Source: a virus
IMG/VR virus record: IMGVR_UViG_3300042350_000805
Coordinates: 1 to 25,234 of that record
DNA length: 25,234 nucleotides
Strand: one strand, 5' to 3'
The position numbers were made by a program, and so were the translations under genes. Shown piece after piece: positions 23,142 to 25,234 of the stretch. Each line of letters starts with the position of its first letter. Position 1 is the stretch's first letter. The notes under the pieces were generated by a model, which was given only the letters and a program-made list of their open reading frames with translations, ran no database searches and was not told the DNA's origin.

Positions 23142-24584
23142 TTACCATGTAGCGATTGCTACACGCTTCCATGTGTTAGTAGCGGTACACACATAAATAT
23201 AGTTGCTGTCCCAAGTAATCGTTCCTGCGGTCCCAGTAGCTGACGCACTGGCCGGCGTGGAAGAGGTGCTAAATATTATAGTCCCAGACAAGCTTGACCC
23301 AGCGCCGTCGCATAGAATACGTTGCGTATTGTTGGCTGAAATTTGAGTTTGACTACTCGTAGCAGCAAATACGTTTACTCCGCCAGCGGCAAAGTTAATC
23401 GAGGTTCCGGACCGGTACATGCCCATATTTGTTGCGCCGGTAAAGAAGATCGACGGGGCAGAAACTGAGCCGTCGTTGGCCGAGAACGTGCCGGAAGCGC
23501 TTGTGGCGTTGATGGTAACTGCGCCCGTAGCACCTGAGATGGTTACGTTTGTGCCAGCGACGATGCTGGTGACGCCTGTGTTGCTAACGACCACTGCGCC
23601 GGTTGTGGGGCTGACCGAGATACCCGAGCCAGAACCCGTGACGCTAGACACCGCGCCGCCACCTGACGGGGCCTGAGAGACCCAAGCCGAGCCGTTGGAC
23701 GTAAGCACGTTAGCCGCAGTGCCGGGGGACACTGACGTAACAGCCGATGTGCCAGCACCGATCAGGACCGCACCTGAAGTAAGCGATGTGGTGCCAGTGC
23801 CCCCACCTTGGACGCCGAGAGTACCGCTAAGGGTCAGAGTGCCGGCAGAAGTGACGGGACCACCGGAGAAGGACAGCCCGCTGATTGCCGTGCTTGCGTT
23901 GACTGAGGTGACCGTGCCTGCGCCGCCAGCCGAAATCCACTCGACATCCGTAGCGCCCGCGTTCAGCGCAAGGAGCTTACCAGCGTTGCCGCCATAAGAC
24001 GGCAGAAGATTGACTCGCGCCGTAGGAGCAGCGTTGGCACCGGTACCACCAAAGCTAACCGCCAGAGTACCTGATGAGACGTTGGAAGCGTTGAAGCCAG
24101 TGAGCGCCGAGGCATTACCCGAAGTGGACCCTGTGCCACCCGAAGCGACCGGAAGCGCCGAACCAAGCGTCAGCGACGTGAGGTGGGTGACAATATCTAC
24201 GACGTTAGTGGCGTTGGTGAAGACCCATGTAGTCTTACCGGCAGGGACGGTGATGCCGGTGCCCGCAGCAGTCTTGACCACCACGGCATCGCCGCAGGTG
24301 TTGTTGACGATATAGGCTTTCTCGATGGACGGCACGATGAGGTTGCGCGTGACACCCCCAGTCGTCCCGATCAAGTTGAGCCGCATATTGCGCGCGGTCT
24401 GCGTCCCGTTGGTGTCCGACAGGGTCAGAGTAACATCGCCGCTGGCAAACGTCACATCGGCAGAACCAGCGATAGCCTCCTCAATGGCAGTGCCAAGGTT
24501 GGTGTTAGTGACGTCACCCCACGTAGTGGAGTTCTCACCCGTGGCCATCAATTGGATTTTGAGGTTGCTATATGTACTCGGCAT
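23142..24584 (-). CDS. Tail fibre protein
   Basis: This 480-aa protein begins with the phage block S-N-L-K-I-Q-L-M-A-T-G-E-N, then T-T-W-G-D-V-T-N-T-N-L-G (residues about 6-30), which marks virion-anchored fibre proteins of environmental phages. It is Ser/Thr/Gly-rich and contains several GGTG motifs (ASGGTGSTSG near residue 150, S-F-G-G-T-G-A near 178, G-G-G-T-G-T near 260). These occur at regular fibre junctions. The C-terminal part, after a Gly-Thr-Ser-Thr-rich stem, has T-N-M-G-M-Y-R-S-G-T and ends in a small beta domain with W-K-R-V-A-I. No endosialidase or lyase catalytic motif and no chaperone-like cleavage site were seen. It would bind the host surface. ATG 24584 has AAGGA 7 nt before. 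Confidence 0.85.
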   Translation of the reverse strand: MPSTYSNLKIQLMATGENSTTWGDVTNTNLGTAIEEAIAGSADVTFASGDVTLTLSDTNGTQTARNMRLNLIGTTGGVTRNLIVPSIEKAYIVNNTCGDAVVVKTAAGTGITVPAGKTTWVFTNATNVVDIVTHLTSLTLGSALPVASGGTGSTSGNASALTGFNASNVSSGTLAVSFGGTGANAAPTARVNLLPSYGGNAGKLLALNAGATDVEWISAGGAGTVTSVNASTAISGLSFSGGPVTSAGTLTLSGTLGVQGGGTGTTSLTSGAVLIGAGTSAVTSVSPGTAANVLTSNGSAWVSQAPSGGGAVSSVTGSGSGISVSPTTGAVVVSNTGVTSIVAGTNVTISGATGAVTINATSASGTFSANDGSVSAPSIFFTGATNMGMYRSGTSINFAAGGVNVFAATSSQTQISANNTQRILCDGAGSSLSGTIIFSTSSTPASASATGTAGTITWDSNYIYVCTATNTWKRVAIATW

Positions 24585-24593
24585 GTTGCGTCC

Positions 24594-25234
24594 TTACGTC
24601 GGTATAACTTGCCAGTTGGGGTCCTGCGCGTCGTTGATAATACCCCAAACAAGCGCCGTCTGCACGCGTCCAGTTGCAGATACTCCGGTAACGGTTACGT
24701 TCTTCGGGATTGAAACTAGGACCGTACCTACCGAGCCAGTCGCTTGGATGCCATTGACGCGGTAACCAGACTGTACGTTGACGGCACCGATTTGTCCTGC
24801 GCCTTGTACGCCCGTGGGCTCGATATTAGCATCACCCGTAATAACCGGAGTGCCCAGCAAGCCGAGGCCGGCAGTGCCATCTTCAACAACCACGGAAGCA
24901 GCAACTGCATCAGCCTGACCAACCTGCCCTGTGGCCTGCGCACCTTGGAGTACTACGGTAGCCTTAGCTTGGACTTGAACCGTACCGATTTGGCCGGTGC
25001 CCGCAACACCGTCTTCAATGACCGCAGCGTCAGCATCGACAACGACATTACCGACTTGGCCCGAACCCGAGACACCGGTTACTTGGACTGCCGACGTAGG
25101 CTGCACTGTGCCAACTTGGCCCGTACCTTGGACGCCTGTGACTTCGACATTAGCCGCAGCAGAAACTTGTGCAGTACCAACCTGCCCTGTGCCAGACACC
25201 CCTGTGGGGCTAACAACGACAATGACACCGGCAA
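24594..25234 (-). CDS. Tandem-repeat structural protein, 5'-truncated
   Basis: The frame is open to the right edge, so the start lies outside the window; a GTG at 25199 is only an internal codon. The visible part (about 213 aa) holds about nine copies of a unit of 19-23 residues, with the consensus V-T-G-V-x-G-T-G-Q-V-G-T-V. A closing segment reads A-L-V-W-G-I-I-N-D and D-P-N-W-Q-V-I-P-T. Similar repeats occur in structural proteins of marine and freshwater phages. They probably form a regular beta-structure (fibre or decoration). It precedes the tail fibre gene by 9 nt. Confidence 0.7.
   Translation of the reverse strand, partial: AGVIVVVSPTGVSGTGQVGTAQVSAAANVEVTGVQGTGQVGTVQPTSAVQVTGVSGSGQVGNVVVDADAAVIEDGVAGTGQIGTVQVQAKATVVLQGAQATGQVGQADAVAASVVVEDGTAGLGLLGTPVITGDANIEPTGVQGAGQIGAVNVQSGYRVNGIQATGSVGTVLVSIPKNVTVTGVSATGRVQTALVWGIINDAQDPNWQVIPT
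24660..25205 (-). repeat. Array of about nine ~20-aa coding repeats
   Basis: The unit TGVxGTGQVG recurs about every 57-69 bp. The copies vary (for example EDGVAGTGQIG, QGAQATGQVG, VNGIQATGSVG), so DNA identity is low while the protein pattern is kept. The array may extend past the right edge. Confidence 0.8.

Noticed and set aside
23142-24584. Diversity-generating retroelement target at the tail fibre C-terminus
   Set aside because: No reverse transcriptase gene and no second copy of the 3' end is seen in the window.
1-25234. tRNA genes, integrase, attachment site or insertion sequence
   Set aside because: No matching cloverleaf pattern, recombinase motif or terminal inverted repeat was seen by eye.

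Overview
This window looks like part of the genome of an uncultivated tailed bacteriophage, most likely a lytic short-tailed (podovirus-like) phage of a proteobacterium from water. Genes are densely packed, with start/stop overlaps such as TAATG, TGATG and GTGA and clear Shine-Dalgarno sites. A DNA-replication module is followed by a long virion-structure module on the opposite strand. No tRNA, rRNA, integrase, transposase or CRISPR array is visible. The host is inferred only from gene style; nothing in the window identifies it.

Nt 1-8734, plus strand: early/replication module. It starts with a 5'-truncated glycosyltransferase-like gene. Then come an HTH protein fused to a DUF6378/DUF1599-like domain, a small coiled-coil protein, a Cas4/RecB-like PD-(D/E)XK nuclease with four cysteines placed for an Fe-S cluster, an HNH-like basic protein and a SNF2-type helicase. 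After a short intergenic region with a good sigma70-like promoter and a palindrome come a conserved unknown protein, an SSB-like protein with a four-cysteine site and an acidic tail, and a small HTH regulator. The module ends with a 956-aa primase-helicase and a 64-aa conserved protein. Together these could load, prime, unwind, coat and repair or recombine phage DNA. The DNA polymerase is not in the window.

Nt 8775-8811: a strong intrinsic terminator separates the two convergent modules.

Nt 8810-25234, minus strand, transcribed from right to left: virion module. In transcription order it holds a tandem-repeat structural protein (its start lies outside the window), a GGTG-motif tail-fibre protein, a P22 gp10-like tail/stabilisation protein, a small fibre-associated protein, a 700-aa Gly/Ala/Pro-rich virion protein, a GNAT-like protein, a 424-aa Gln-rich protein, a 431-aa protein with a Pro/Met/Gly-rich repeat, and a 2286-aa giant protein. 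The giant protein carries an HExxH metallopeptidase motif and hydrophobic segments. The last four large proteins are probably ejection (internal virion) proteins. Portal, capsid and terminase genes should lie beyond the right edge.

The main points for follow-up are the giant HExxH protein, an octamer (AGTGTAAG) that I found only in three of the few intergenic gaps, the HTH-DUF6378 fusion beside a nuclease/helicase cluster, and several in-frame repeat arrays in virion genes.
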